Shown one piece after another: positions 1-8,670 of a DNA stretch of 64,000 nt. Each line of letters begins with the position of its first letter. Positions within the stretch are counted from its first letter, which is position 1. The notes under the pieces were generated by a model. That model worked only from the letters and a program-made list of their open reading frames with translations. It was not told where the DNA came from and made no database searches. This stretch comes from Nocardioides eburneiflavus (lineage in GTDB: Bacteria; Actinomycetota; Actinomycetes; Propionibacteriales; Nocardioidaceae). The position numbers and the translations under genes are program-made. The stretch lies in contig NZ_SRRO01000001.1 of the NCBI RefSeq assembly GCF_004785795.1, positions 1,426,001-1,490,000 on the forward strand, read 5' to 3'.

Positions 1-57
1 CTCACCCTGATGTCATTTCGAACCCGATGTCATGGCAGGCGGCTTCGACGTCGCTCC

Positions 58-63
58 TAGGCT
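58..63 (+). promoter_or_regulatory. -10 box of a leaderless promoter
   Basis: TAGGCT ends 6 nt before the ATG of the zincin-like gene. In actinobacteria this spacing means transcription starts at or next to the start codon. Confidence 0.5.
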
Positions 64-69
64 GGCACC

Positions 70-423
70 ATGCCCATCGACCTGGACCCCGCCGAGTTCG
101 ACGCGATGGTCGGGCGGGCGCTCGACGGACTGCCCGACGACCTGGCCAGGCTCGTGGACAACGTCGTCGTGCTGGTCGAGGCCGAGGCACCCGAGGACGA
201 CCCCGACCTGCTCGGGCTCTACGACGGGCTGGCGCTGACTGAGCGGCCGGCGAACCACGCGGGCATGCTGCCCGACCGCATCCTGCTCTTCCGGGGTCCG
301 CTCCTCGACATGGCCGACACAGTGGAGGACCTCGAGGACGAGGTGCGGATCACCGTCGTCCACGAGGTGGCCCACCACTTCGGCTTCGACGACCGTCGCC
401 TCCACGAGCTGGGCTGGGGCTGA
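70..423 (+). CDS. Metallopeptidase family protein (zincin-like)
   Basis: Small 117-residue cytosolic protein of the minimal zincin family (formerly DUF1025). The C-terminus holds a zinc-protease motif, HEVAH at residues 98-102, followed by GFDD, whose Asp at about residue 107 fits the third metal ligand of this family. There is no signal peptide or membrane segment. The physiological substrate of this family is unknown. The start is set by the leaderless -10 box 6 nt upstream. The gene converges on the ATP-binding protein gene 25 nt downstream. The family call is firm, the function is not. Confidence 0.85.
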   Translation: MPIDLDPAEFDAMVGRALDGLPDDLARLVDNVVVLVEAEAPEDDPDLLGLYDGLALTERPANHAGMLPDRILLFRGPLLDMADTVEDLEDEVRITVVHEVAHHFGFDDRRLHELGWG

Positions 424-448
424 CCGAGACCCCCGCGCGAGCTGCCGC

Positions 449-1390
449 TCAGCCCACCTGGCTCGTGGACGGGGTCGCCGGCGGAGCGCTGCCGGACCAG
501 GGCCGGGACGCGGCGCCGTCGAGCTGGTGGACCAGCTCGCCGAGCAGCCAGCCGTGCAGCGCGCGCTGGCGTGGCGTACGGGCGATCGACAACAGCCGCT
601 CGGCCCTGCAGAAGGCGTCGGCGACGTCGAACATCTCCGTCATCGTCACCAGGATCGGACCCGCCTCGCGTGCCATCGGGAAGGTCACGTCGACGCGAGG
701 CAGCCCCCGCGCCTCCGCCTCGCGGATCTGCTCGTCGAACGCCTCGGGGAACTGGCGCTCGAAGTTGGCGAACATCGCCGTGAGGTCACCGGCGAGGGGA
801 TAGTCGGACTGGTGCGAGAGCGACAGCAGGCGCAGCTCGCGGCGCAGCTCGCTGTACTGGCGGGCGAGCGAGGCGTAGAGGGGGACGTCGATCCCCCTCA
901 GGCGGACCTCGACGGTCGCGTCGCCGGTCGGCCGCTCCGGAGGCGATGGGGCGGGTTCGAGCCGGTCGATGACCCACTCGACCGAGTTGGACTCGCTCAT
1001 CTCGGGCGCGGGCTCGAACCACACGATCTTGCCGTCGGACTCGATGGTGGCTCCCCAGGCGAGCGCGCACTGGGCGACCATGGAGAGCCCGCGGCCGAAG
1101 GTGAGCAGCAGGTCGAGGTCGTCGCTCTCGACACGGCTGGGCGGCTCCGGTGGCCGGGTCGACCCGTCGACGACCTCGATGCGGGGGTGCGAGGCCGTGC
1201 CGCGCACGCGGACCTTGTAGGGGGCGGAGGCGTGGAGGAGCGCGTTGGCGACCAGCTCGGAGACGCCGAGCTCGGCGCACTCGACGAGGTCCGGGCGCTC
1301 GAGACGCTGGCAGATGTCACCGACCCACCGACGCGCGTCGGCCGCTGCGCGCGGCGAAGACGCCAGCGTCAACTCGGAGCTCAGCGGCAC
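449..1390 (-). CDS. Anti-sigma-type ATP-binding regulatory protein
   Basis: Protein of about 313 residues from a GTG start. The N-terminal 130 residues form a GHKL (HATPase) domain of the RsbW/SpoIIAB kind: the N box is ELVANALLHA (Asn about residue 49) and a later TFGRGLSMVAQ resembles the G box. There is no histidine-kinase dimerisation segment. The C-terminal 170 residues are a helical extension rich in Arg and Glu that I do not recognise. A role as a serine kinase or partner-binding regulator of sigma or anti-anti-sigma factors is inferred from the domain. No such partner lies nearby. Reading continues open upstream on this strand, but that part is antisense to ndh and is not credible protein. 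Confidence 0.7.
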   Translation of the reverse strand: MPLSSELTLASSPRAAADARRWVGDICQRLERPDLVECAELGVSELVANALLHASAPYKVRVRGTASHPRIEVVDGSTRPPEPPSRVESDDLDLLLTFGRGLSMVAQCALAWGATIESDGKIVWFEPAPEMSESNSVEWVIDRLEPAPSPPERPTGDATVEVRLRGIDVPLYASLARQYSELRRELRLLSLSHQSDYPLAGDLTAMFANFERQFPEAFDEQIREAEARGLPRVDVTFPMAREAGPILVTMTEMFDVADAFCRAERLLSIARTPRQRALHGWLLGELVHQLDGAASRPWSGSAPPATPSTSQVG

Positions 1391-1603
1391 TGGGACTCTT
1401 TTCGAGGGGGGGTGGACAGTCCAGTGGGGCCATGATTGCCCATGCACAGGTGGTTCAAACCTCGACAACCACCATAGTTTCTCGGGAGGCTGGGTAGTGG
1501 TGTGAGCAAGCAGACGCCCCCGGCGTTTCGCGCCGCGATCCGGCCAGGAGGACAATGGCCCTGAGCGGAGCACCGACGCACCTACGACCCACAGGAGCAC
1601 CCC

Positions 1604-3073
1604 ATGACGTCGACGCAGGCAGCCCGTCACAAGGTCGTGGTGATCGGGTCCGGCTTCGGCGGTCTCTTCGGCACCAAGGCGCTGCGTCGCGCCGACGTCG
1701 ACGTCACCGTCATCGCGAAGACCACGCACCATCTCTTCCAGCCGCTGCTCTACCAGGTCGCGACCGGCATCCTCTCCGAGGGCGAGATCGCCCCGCCGAC
1801 CCGCGAGGTGCTCAGCGGCCAGGAGAACGCCCGTGTGATCCTCGGCGAGGTCACCGACATCGACCTGACCGCGAAGACCGTCACCTCGCGCGTGCTGGGC
1901 CGCGAGACCACGACGTCGTACGACTCGCTGCTCGTGGCCGCGGGTGCGAGCCAGTCCTACTTCGGCAACGACCACTTCGCCGAGTTCGCTCCCGGCATGA
2001 AGAGCATCGACGACGCGCTCGAGCTGCGCGGGCGCATCTTCGGCGCCTTCGAGATGGCCGAGCTCGGCGCCACCCGGGGCGACGACGTCGACCACCTGCT
2101 GACCTTCGTCGTCGTCGGCGCCGGTCCGACCGGTGTGGAGATGGCCGGGCAGATCGCCGAGCTCGCCCACAACACGCTGCGCAAGGACTTCCGCGCCATC
2201 AACACCCGCCACGCCCGCGTGGTGCTCGTCGACGCAGCGCCGCAGGTGCTGCCGCCCTTCGGCGCGAAGCTCGGCGAGAAGGCCCAGCGCGAGCTCGAGA
2301 AGCTCGGCGTCGAGGTGATGCTCGGCGGCATGGTCACCGAGGTCGACGAGCGTGGCCTCGAGGTGAAGTTCAAGGACGGCCGCACCGAGCGCATCGACTC
2401 CGTCGCCAAGATCTGGGCTGCCGGCGTGCAGGCCAACCCGCTCGGCAGGACGCTGTCGGAGCAGACCGGCGCACCGCTCGACCGCGCCGGTCGCATCGCG
2501 GTCAACCCCGACCTCACGCTGCCCGGCCACCCCGAGGTCTTCGTGGTCGGCGACATGATCGCCCTCGACAACCTGCCCGGAGTCGCCCAGGTCGCGATCC
2601 AGGGCGCCAAGTACGCCGCCAAGGAGATCAGGAACCGGCTCGAGGGCAAGGCGCCGCAGCCGCCGTTCAAGTACTTCGACAAGGGCTCGATGGCCATCAT
2701 CAGCCGCTTCCGCGCAGTCGCGATGGTCGGCAAGCTCCGGCTGACCGGCATCGTCGCCTGGCTGATGTGGCTCGCCGTCCACCTCGTCTACCTCACCGGC
2801 TTCAAGAACCAGGTGTCGGCGCTGATGCGCTGGGCCATCACCTTCATCAGCAACAACCGCTCCGAGCGCACCACGACCGAGCAGCAGATCTTCGCTCGCG
2901 CGGCGCTCGCCCGGCTGCGTCGTGGCGCCGCCGACCTCGTGTCGGACCCCGGCATCTACGACGCGACGCGCGCCATGATGGAGGAGACCCGCCGTCAGGA
3001 GCTCGAGGCCGCGGCCGAGCGCGAGGCCGAGCTGACCGACTCCGGCGCGCGGGGCGTACCGGCGGAGCGCTGA
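1604..3073 (+). CDS. ndh: Type II NADH dehydrogenase (NDH-2)
   Basis: Single-subunit, non-proton-pumping NADH:quinone oxidoreductase of the respiratory chain, 489 residues. The N-terminus has the FAD-binding VVIGSGFGG motif (about residues 11-19), then HHLFQPLLYQVATG typical of NDH-2. A second Rossmann motif, VVVGAGPTGVEMAG near residue 170, binds NADH. VFVVGDM near residue 310 is the second FAD contact. The C-terminal 100 residues contain a hydrophobic segment (IVAWLMWLAVHLVYL) expected to sit on the membrane. CAGGAG lies 8 nt before the ATG. The tail converges on a small hypothetical gene. Confidence 0.93.
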   Translation: MTSTQAARHKVVVIGSGFGGLFGTKALRRADVDVTVIAKTTHHLFQPLLYQVATGILSEGEIAPPTREVLSGQENARVILGEVTDIDLTAKTVTSRVLGRETTTSYDSLLVAAGASQSYFGNDHFAEFAPGMKSIDDALELRGRIFGAFEMAELGATRGDDVDHLLTFVVVGAGPTGVEMAGQIAELAHNTLRKDFRAINTRHARVVLVDAAPQVLPPFGAKLGEKAQRELEKLGVEVMLGGMVTEVDERGLEVKFKDGRTERIDSVAKIWAAGVQANPLGRTLSEQTGAPLDRAGRIAVNPDLTLPGHPEVFVVGDMIALDNLPGVAQVAIQGAKYAAKEIRNRLEGKAPQPPFKYFDKGSMAIISRFRAVAMVGKLRLTGIVAWLMWLAVHLVYLTGFKNQVSALMRWAITFISNNRSERTTTEQQIFARAALARLRRGAADLVSDPGIYDATRAMMEETRRQELEAAAEREAELTDSGARGVPAER

Positions 3074-3079
3074 CGACGG

Positions 3080-3547
3080 TCAGGCGCCGGCGTACACGTC
3101 GCTGAGCAGCGGCACGTCGAGCGACTGACGGTCCACGTGCCGGTCCAGGACGACCAGCACGGCCGTACGCATGGCAGCGACCTTGCCGCCGGCGTCGGCG
3201 AGCAGCAGGCCGGCGGGGTAGCTCACGCCGTAGTAGCCGGCCCCGGCCCGCCCGGACACGCGCGTGCCGTCGTTGAAGTCGACCGCCAGGTCCTGGGCAC
3301 CGCGCGCCGCGACGTACGACCGCTCCCACTCCCGGACCGCTGCCTCGTCGGACCGGACGATGTCCTGCCACGCCGCGTCGAGCGCGTCGTCCCAGCCATC
3401 GACCTCGACCCGGGTGCCGCTCATCTCGTCGACCACGGGCGTCAGGTCGCCCTCGGGCCCGAGGAACGGGTCCGGTCCGGAGGCCTCGCGGTAGAGCGAG
3501 TCGCTGGTCCACGCGACGCTGAAGGGCTGGCCCGCGGCGGTCGTCAT
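3080..3547 (-). CDS. Hypothetical protein
   Basis: 155-residue soluble protein with no family that I recognise. It has a mixed alpha/beta look, no signal peptide, no cysteines and no obvious catalytic motif; it includes DFNDGTRVSGRAGAGYYGVS in its middle. It starts 10 nt after the PAP2 gene on the same strand. A box reading TAGCCT on this strand, whose first three bases are the PAP2 stop codon, stands 6 nt before the ATG, so it is probably transcribed separately without a leader. Codon usage (GC-rich third positions) supports it being real. Confidence 0.6.
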   Translation of the reverse strand: MTTAAGQPFSVAWTSDSLYREASGPDPFLGPEGDLTPVVDEMSGTRVEVDGWDDALDAAWQDIVRSDEAAVREWERSYVAARGAQDLAVDFNDGTRVSGRAGAGYYGVSYPAGLLLADAGGKVAAMRTAVLVVLDRHVDRQSLDVPLLSDVYAGA

Positions 3548-3553
3548 GGGCAG

Positions 3554-3559
3554 AGGCTA
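3554..3559 (-). promoter_or_regulatory. -10 box overlapping an upstream stop codon
   Basis: TAGCCT on the minus strand, 6 nt before the ATG at 3547. Its TAG is also the stop codon of the PAP2 gene (3557-3559). Confidence 0.45.
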
Positions 3560-4624
3560 GGTCAGGTCCGCCTCACCGCGCCGGAACCGGTGCCCCGTCG
3601 CGCGGGCGCCCAGCCAGAACGCGATCCACGCGATGGCCGCCCCGGCGATGTCGTCGGAGACGTGGTGCCACCCGAAGTAGAGCGTGGCGACGACCGTGAG
3701 CGCGAAGTTGACCCAGAAGATCCGTCGCACGACCACGCTGCGCACGGTGTGCTGCGCCATCAGCGCCCACAGCAGCGCGATCGCGGTGTGGAGGCTCGCG
3801 AAGCCTGCGACGCCCTGGTAGTCGCCCTCGCCCCACAGGAAGCCCTGGCGTGTGTAGACCAGCGAGTCCATGAGGGCGGATGTGCCGTTGGGCGTCAGGT
3901 CGCTCGTCAGCCACGGGTACATGAGCCCCGGGCCGAGGGTGGGCAGCAGGTAGTAGGAGACCGTGCCGAGCGTCCACGCGATGCCCTGCGCGGTCACGAA
4001 CCACCAGCCGTAGCCGATGTTGGTCGACCACACGAGCCAGACGGTGACGAGGATCGCGACGAGCGGGATGTAGGCGAGGTAGACCGCGGACAGCACGTGT
4101 GCCGTGGCTCCGGTGCCGAGGAGGTCCTGCAGGAGGGTGGCCGGGTCGTTGCCGAGCAGCAGCACCCGATCGAGCAGCCGCAGCTCGGCGTCGTACTTGT
4201 CGTCGCGGACGAGCGGCAGGAGCGACTTGAGGTTGCGGTAGGCGACGTAGACGACGTAGAAGCCCGAGATGCCGACCACGACGAGCTGGAGCCGGGCGCG
4301 GGTCCAGTGGCTGCGGACGCGCTCGCGGACGGCGGCAGCCGTACGGCCGGGGTGCAGGCGTCCGTGCCACAGGGCACGCGGCAGGAGGTCCAGGACGATG
4401 GCGGCCGCGCACAGCACCGGCAGGCGCACCCACGACGGGCCGAGGAAGCTGCCCTCGGGATCGGCCACGGGTCGGTCGAGGGCCATGCTGGCGACGAAGG
4501 TGACCGCCCCGATGAGGGCGGCGTTGGCCACGAGGAACGCGTACGGGTGGCGGTACGGCGGGTGCTCCGGTCCGGGCAGCCTCCTCGCGGGCGCGTCGAC
4601 GGCGAGGGGGGAGGGCGTGGACAT
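3557..4624 (-). CDS. PAP2-family membrane phosphatase or phosphotransferase
   Basis: 355-residue polytopic membrane protein with about six hydrophobic segments. The PAP2 signature motifs are in the second half: ASLHTAIALLW (His nucleophile region) and, after one membrane helix, FGWHHVSDDIAGA (second His and Asp). The layout resembles AUR1-like inositol phosphoryltransferases as well as lipid phosphatases, so it probably removes or transfers a phosphate or phospho-alcohol group on a lipid at the outer membrane face. The substrate cannot be told from the sequence. CGGAGC just before the ATG may serve as the ribosome site. Confidence 0.8.
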   Translation of the reverse strand: MSTPSPLAVDAPARRLPGPEHPPYRHPYAFLVANAALIGAVTFVASMALDRPVADPEGSFLGPSWVRLPVLCAAAIVLDLLPRALWHGRLHPGRTAAAVRERVRSHWTRARLQLVVVGISGFYVVYVAYRNLKSLLPLVRDDKYDAELRLLDRVLLLGNDPATLLQDLLGTGATAHVLSAVYLAYIPLVAILVTVWLVWSTNIGYGWWFVTAQGIAWTLGTVSYYLLPTLGPGLMYPWLTSDLTPNGTSALMDSLVYTRQGFLWGEGDYQGVAGFASLHTAIALLWALMAQHTVRSVVVRRIFWVNFALTVVATLYFGWHHVSDDIAGAAIAWIAFWLGARATGHRFRRGEADLT

Positions 4625-4739
4625 CGAGCTCCGGCTGGGTGGTGGGCGGAGATGTCATTTTCGCTGCTGGGACCACACTGGCAAAGTCGACGGGACGAGG
4701 TCGGTCCACGGCGGCCGGCGGCGAGGAGAGGACGGCGTG

Positions 4740-5762
4740 ATGCGAGCAGTGGTCTACACCGAGAGCGGCGACGCGTCGGTGCTCGAGCTGGTCGAGCGTG
4801 ACCCAGCGGAGCCGGGGCCCGGCGAGGTGCGGGTGCGGATCGTCCGGGCGGGGGTGAACCCGACGGACTGGAAGTTCCGCGCCGGCGGCATGGGCGAGCT
4901 CGCCTTCCCCGAGATCGTGCCGGGCCAGGACGGCGCGGGCGTGGTGGACGCCGTCGGCCCCGACGTCACGGACCTCGCCGTGGGCGACCGCGTCTGGACG
5001 ATGCTCGCCCAGCACACGCGGCCCGGAGGGACCGCGCAGGAGCAGGTCGTCCTGCCGGCCGCCAACGTGACGGTGCTGCCCGAGGGCGCGTCGTACGACC
5101 TCGGTGCCTCGATGGGCGTCCCCGCGGTCACCGCGCACCGCGCCCTGACCACCTCCGAGGGCGGTCCGACGCGGCTGGCGCCGGGCGCCCTCGCCGGGCG
5201 CACCGTGCTCGTCGCCGGAGGTGCCGGCGCCGTCGGCAACGCGGCCATCCAGCTCGCCCGGTGGGCGGGCGCCACCGTCGTCAGCTCGGTGAGCAGCGAC
5301 GAGAAGGCCGCCCTCGCGAGCGCGGCCGGCGCACACCACGTCGTCGACTACCGCCGGACCGACCTCGTCGAGGCGGTCCGCGCGCTGGCGCCCGACGGGG
5401 TCGACCTCGTGGTCGAGGTGGCGCCTGCGCAGAACCTGCGCCACGACGTCGCCCTGATCAGGCCCCGCGGGACGATCGCGATCTACGCCAACAACGGCGG
5501 CGACGAGGTCACCCTCAGCGTCCGCGAGACGTTCTCGACCAACGCGCGCTTCCAGTGGGTGCTCCTCTACACCGTCGGCCACGAGGCGCTGCGGGCAGCG
5601 GCCGAGGACGTCACCGCGGCGGTCGCCGACGTGGCGTACGGGGTCGGCGAGGACCACGGGCTCCCGCTGCACCACTACCCGCTCGACCGGACGGCCGACG
5701 CGCACGCGGCGGTCGAGGCGGGTGCCGTGGGCAAGGTGCTGGTGGACGTCGCCGACGACTGA
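4740..5762 (+). CDS. NADPH:quinone reductase-like zinc-independent MDR
   Basis: 340-residue medium-chain dehydrogenase of the quinone oxidoreductase (QOR) subfamily. The GroES-like half begins MRAVVYTESG and contains AGVNPTDWKFRAG. The Rossmann half has VLVAGGAGAVGNAAIQLA (about residues 158-175), the NADPH site. The cysteine/histidine zinc ligands of classical alcohol dehydrogenases are absent, as expected for QOR. It should reduce quinones or related enones with NADPH. The start is the ATG preceded by GAGGAGAGG. A short coding-looking remnant follows its stop codon in the same frame. Confidence 0.87.
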   Translation: MRAVVYTESGDASVLELVERDPAEPGPGEVRVRIVRAGVNPTDWKFRAGGMGELAFPEIVPGQDGAGVVDAVGPDVTDLAVGDRVWTMLAQHTRPGGTAQEQVVLPAANVTVLPEGASYDLGASMGVPAVTAHRALTTSEGGPTRLAPGALAGRTVLVAGGAGAVGNAAIQLARWAGATVVSSVSSDEKAALASAAGAHHVVDYRRTDLVEAVRALAPDGVDLVVEVAPAQNLRHDVALIRPRGTIAIYANNGGDEVTLSVRETFSTNARFQWVLLYTVGHEALRAAAEDVTAAVADVAYGVGEDHGLPLHHYPLDRTADAHAAVEAGAVGKVLVDVADD

Positions 5763-5864
5763 GACCCGACGTGCTTCCAGTACTCCGGGCGGCACACCTA
5801 CCTCACCTACGCCGGGCCGACCGGGACCGGCACCGCGACCCTGCGGCTCGAGGCGCGCGACTGA
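5763..5864 (+). pseudogene. Possible in-frame 3' gene remnant
   Basis: The 33 codons straight after the reductase stop stay open in the same frame and read DPTCFQYSGRHTYLTYAG and onward to LRLEARD, then TGA. Codon choice is typical of real genes here, and the Tyr/Thr pattern looks like the end of a secreted or beta-rich protein, not like an MDR tail. It has no start codon of its own. It may be the 3' end of a lost gene; chance openness in GC-rich DNA is the alternative. Confidence 0.3.
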
Positions 5865-5879
5865 TCGGCGGGCCGGTCC

Positions 5880-6395
5880 TCAGCCCTGCGAGCGGTACGC
5901 GTGCGCCCGCTCGCGGTAGCCCGCGACGTTGCGGGTGATGGCCGCGACCTCCTCGTCGGTGGTCTGGCGGCGCACCTTGGCCGGCACGCCGGCCACGAGC
6001 GAGCGCTCAGGGACCTGCATGCCCTCCAGCACGACAGCCCCGGCGGCGATGACCGAGCCGGAGCCGATGTGCGCGCCGTTCATCACGACCGCGCCCATGC
6101 CGACCAGCACGCCCGGCTCGATCGTGCAGCCGTGCAGCACCGCGCCGTGCCCCACCGCCACGTCGGCGACGAGGGTGAGCGGGAAGCCGGGGTCGGCGTG
6201 GAAGACGCAGTTGTCCTGCACGTTGCTGCCGGCGCCGACCGTGATGCGGGCGCCGTCCGCACGGACGACGGCCCCGAACCAGATGCTGACGTCGTCCTCG
6301 ACGACGGCGTCGCCGATCACGGTCGCGGTGGGGGCGAGCCAGCTGGTGGGGGCGATGTCGGGAGCATGCTCTCCGAAGGGCAGGACGACGGCCAC
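5880..6395 (-). CDS. Gamma-class carbonic anhydrase family protein
   Basis: 171-residue left-handed beta-helix protein built of hexapeptide repeats. Zinc-ligand histidines expected for gamma carbonic anhydrases are visible in NCVFHADPGF and in VGHGAVLHGC. The typical opening (PDIAPTSWLAPTATVIGDV-like) and the closing helix after AGVPAKVRR are present. It should hydrate CO2 or act as a CamH/YrdA-type protein; many relatives have weak or unproven activity. It is cytosolic. A 12-nt tandem repeat lies in its upstream region, next to tRNA-Lys. Confidence 0.85.
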   Translation of the reverse strand: MAVVLPFGEHAPDIAPTSWLAPTATVIGDAVVEDDVSIWFGAVVRADGARITVGAGSNVQDNCVFHADPGFPLTLVADVAVGHGAVLHGCTIEPGVLVGMGAVVMNGAHIGSGSVIAAGAVVLEGMQVPERSLVAGVPAKVRRQTTDEEVAAITRNVAGYRERAHAYRSQG

Positions 6396-6422
6396 GGGTC
6401 CTCCAGGGGCTCGGCTGGGTTC

Positions 6423-6446
6423 TCGGCTGTGTTGTCGGCTGTGTTG
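6423..6446. repeat. Two tandem 12-nt copies
   Basis: TCGGCTGTGTTG occurs twice head to tail, with partial copies on both sides, in the gap between the carbonic anhydrase start and tRNA-Lys. No function is evident. Confidence 0.6.
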
Positions 6447-6471
6447 TCGGCGGGGATCGGTCCGGAGCTGG

Positions 6472-6544
6472 TAGGCCTCCAGGGGCTCGAACCCTGAACC
6501 AACGGATTAAAAGTCCGCTGCTCTACCAATTGAGCTAGAGGCCC
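6472..6544 (-). tRNA. tRNA-Lys (anticodon TTT)
   Basis: A full cloverleaf can be drawn on the minus strand: acceptor GGGCCTC with GAGGCCT (first pair G-T), T8/A9, D stem GCTC/GAGC, anticodon stem GCGGA/TCCGT around loop CTTTTAA, T arm CAGGG-TTCGAGC-CCCTG, discriminator A. The TTT anticodon reads AAA/AAG lysine codons. The CCA end is not encoded. Confidence 0.95.
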
Positions 6545-6966
6545 GGGGGTGGGGCCGCCGGTCCGACGACCTGTCCGGACCCGAATGACTCGCACTCCCT
6601 GCCACGCATCCTGTCAGAGCGGGACCGGGCCGGGGGCTCAGGGGTTCCGCGCGCGGAGGCGGCCCGTCGAGCCGTCGGGCGAGTGACACAAATTGGGTAT
6701 CTCGGCCTAGAACATCAAGATTTGGTCAAGTGCGGTCGAATTCGATGTTAGGTTCCTGCGGTACTTGTCTAGACCCCCGGGCGCTGCGAGCCGCTTCTGC
6801 GCTGCGGCCCCGGGGGGTGACAGCCAGGACGTCGGCGCCCTCTCTGGGCACGTGTCCTGGGGACGATGCCGTGCGCCCTCCTCGTGGTGCGTCGGATGCG
6901 TCCCGGGGGGGCAGTCGCGGCACCAGTCCCCTAGGCATTCGACAGCACATTGGAGAGTCCCCCGCA
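6545..6966. other. Intergenic region with a probable long 5' untranslated stretch
   Basis: About 420 nt between tRNA-Lys and the secreted DUF4082 protein. It has a locally AT-richer segment (about 6685-6765, containing TTGGTCAAG and TTAGGTTCC, a possible promoter) followed by about 200 nt of GC-rich, structure-prone sequence. I see no gene and cannot match a known riboswitch. Confidence 0.4.
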
Positions 6967-8619
6967 ATGAAGTCCCACCTCACTGGCGCGCGCTCGGCGC
7001 GTCCCGCGACGGTGTTCTCGCTGCTGGCCGCCATCACGGCAGCAGTGATCGCCTTGCTTCCGCACGTCCTCGCCACCGCGGCACCGGCCACCGAGCGGAC
7101 CGCTGCGTCCTCGTACGGCATCTGGTCCGACTCGACCGTCCCCGCGGTGCCCTCGTCCGACGAGACGCGGAGCGTCACCCTCGGTCTGGTGTTCAGCAGC
7201 GCCACGACCGGCCGGCTCCGTGCGGTGCAGTACTACGCCGCGGGTGCCAACCGCGTCGCCACGACAGGTGACGTGTGGAACGGTGCCGGCCGCCGCATCG
7301 CCTCCGTCAGGTTCCCCGCGACCGCCACCGACGGCTGGAAGACCGCCTCCCTCAGCTCGTCCGTACGGATCCGCGCCGGCGAGAAGTACACGGTCTCCTA
7401 CCGCGCACCCCGCGGACGCAACGCCCTGGAGACTGGCGTCTTCGACGACGGCGGCACCCTGTCCGCCAAGGAGCTGACGGCCCACCGTGGCACCTTCGGC
7501 TACGGCACCGGTCGACCCACCGAGACCACGAGGGGCGCGCACTACTTCATCGACGTCCTCTTCGCTCCCTCGAGCACGACGTCCGTGCCGGCTCCCAGCC
7601 CCTCGCCGACGACGACCTCGAGCCCGACCCCCACTCCGACCCCGACGCCGACCTCGACCCCGACGCCGACCCCGACCCCGACGACGAGCCCGACGCCGAC
7701 CCCGACGACGAGCCCGACCCCGACGCCGACCCCGACGCCGACCCCGGCGCCTGACCCGGAGTCCGGCGGCGTGCCCACGCCGGCCGACTTCCCGACCCCG
7801 ACGTCGGTCGGCCCGGCCACGGCACCCACGGTGGCCTACAGCGGCGACTGCCACTTCAGTGCGGCCGAGAGCAACCTGGTGGTGGAGAACCGCGTCGTCG
7901 ACTGCGCGAGCACCGGCGTCACCTTCGACAGGACCGCGACCGGCATCGTCTTCCGGAACAGCATCATCAAGGGCCAGATGCTGACGGTCGGGAACACGCC
8001 CGGTGACCCCGCTGCCGATCAGACCCGCGCGCCCGTCTTCACCGTCGAGGACTCTCGGATCATCCAGTCCTCGACCGCCTTCGCACAGGACCGCGCCGCC
8101 TGCTGCGCACACTTCGTGATCCGCCGCTCGCTCATCCAGGGCACCCACTCCGGCCTCGCGGCACACAACAACGTGACGCTGGAGGGGAACTACATCACCA
8201 CCGACGGCACCGACAGCCACTCCTCCGGCGTCCGGATCCTGAAGAACACCGTCCTGCGCGGCAACACGATCCAGTGCAAGCCCGTCACCGCCGGCTCCGA
8301 CGGCGGCTGCTCGGCCCACGCGGTGTTCTACCGCGAGAGGCTGGACGGCACGGCTGCCGCTGCGTTCAACCTGACGATCGAGGGCAACTACTTCAAGCGC
8401 GGCACGACGGCCGGCGGCGCGGCCGGTGGTCCGTGGTTCGCCACCCGGTTCATCGACTGCCGTTCGTACGACGACTGCGTGAACATCCGCTTCACGGGCA
8501 ACCTGTTCGACCGCGGCCAGGGCACCGACGGCGGTGAGTTCCCCGCCTACGGCGGGAACGTCTGGTCCGACAACTGGTGGACCGACGGCGTGTCGGCCAC
8601 GTCCGGCCAGTCGCGCTAG
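6967..8619 (+). CDS. Secreted DUF4082 / Thr-Pro linker / beta-helix protein
   Basis: Exported protein of 550 residues. Residues 1-42 are a signal peptide (basic start, long hydrophobic core, AAPA near cleavage). Residues about 50-200 match DUF4082 ([10 protein letters not shown] opening, [11 protein letters not shown]). A Thr-Pro-Ser linker of about 60 residues follows, encoded by CCGACC-type codon repeats. The last 270 residues repeat short N-x-I/V turns ([37 protein letters not shown]), as in right-handed parallel beta-helices of carbohydrate-active proteins, with paired cysteines. A role in cell-surface polysaccharide binding or cleavage is inferred. The ATG is preceded by GGAGAG. Confidence 0.75.
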   Translation: MKSHLTGARSARPATVFSLLAAITAAVIALLPHVLATAAPATERTAASSYGIWSDSTVPAVPSSDETRSVTLGLVFSSATTGRLRAVQYYAAGANRVATTGDVWNGAGRRIASVRFPATATDGWKTASLSSSVRIRAGEKYTVSYRAPRGRNALETGVFDDGGTLSAKELTAHRGTFGYGTGRPTETTRGAHYFIDVLFAPSSTTSVPAPSPSPTTTSSPTPTPTPTPTSTPTPTPTPTTSPTPTPTTSPTPTPTPTPTPAPDPESGGVPTPADFPTPTSVGPATAPTVAYSGDCHFSAAESNLVVENRVVDCASTGVTFDRTATGIVFRNSIIKGQMLTVGNTPGDPAADQTRAPVFTVEDSRIIQSSTAFAQDRAACCAHFVIRRSLIQGTHSGLAAHNNVTLEGNYITTDGTDSHSSGVRILKNTVLRGNTIQCKPVTAGSDGGCSAHAVFYRERLDGTAAAAFNLTIEGNYFKRGTTAGGAAGGPWFATRFIDCRSYDDCVNIRFTGNLFDRGQGTDGGEFPAYGGNVWSDNWWTDGVSATSGQSR

Positions 8620-8627
8620 GAGGTCTC

Positions 8628-8659
8628 GGGCCGGGGCGGGCCAAGGCCCGTCCCGGCCC
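8628..8659. terminator. Strong hairpin between convergent genes
   Basis: Arms at 8628-8642 and 8645-8659 pair over 15 bp (one G-T) around AA. It lies between the convergent DUF4082 and GntR genes and may stop transcription from both sides. There is no U tract, as is common in this phylum. Confidence 0.6.
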
Positions 8660-8670
8660 GGCCCTGTGCG

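Noticed and set aside
1391..2782. Long minus-strand open frame continuing upstream of the ATP-binding protein
   Set aside because: It is antisense to ndh, has Asp/Leu/Gly/Val-rich shadow composition and no homology; GC-rich third codon positions keep such frames open.
1555..3105. Frame starting at an ATG with an excellent AGGAGG, overlapping ndh
   Set aside because: The translation is Arg/Pro-rich nonsense out of frame with a clear NDH-2. At most a short upstream initiation; no sign of a real protein.
7610..7755. Tandem CCGACC-type DNA repeat as a possible CRISPR or satellite
   Set aside because: It is in frame and encodes the Thr-Pro linker of a secreted protein; no unique spacers.
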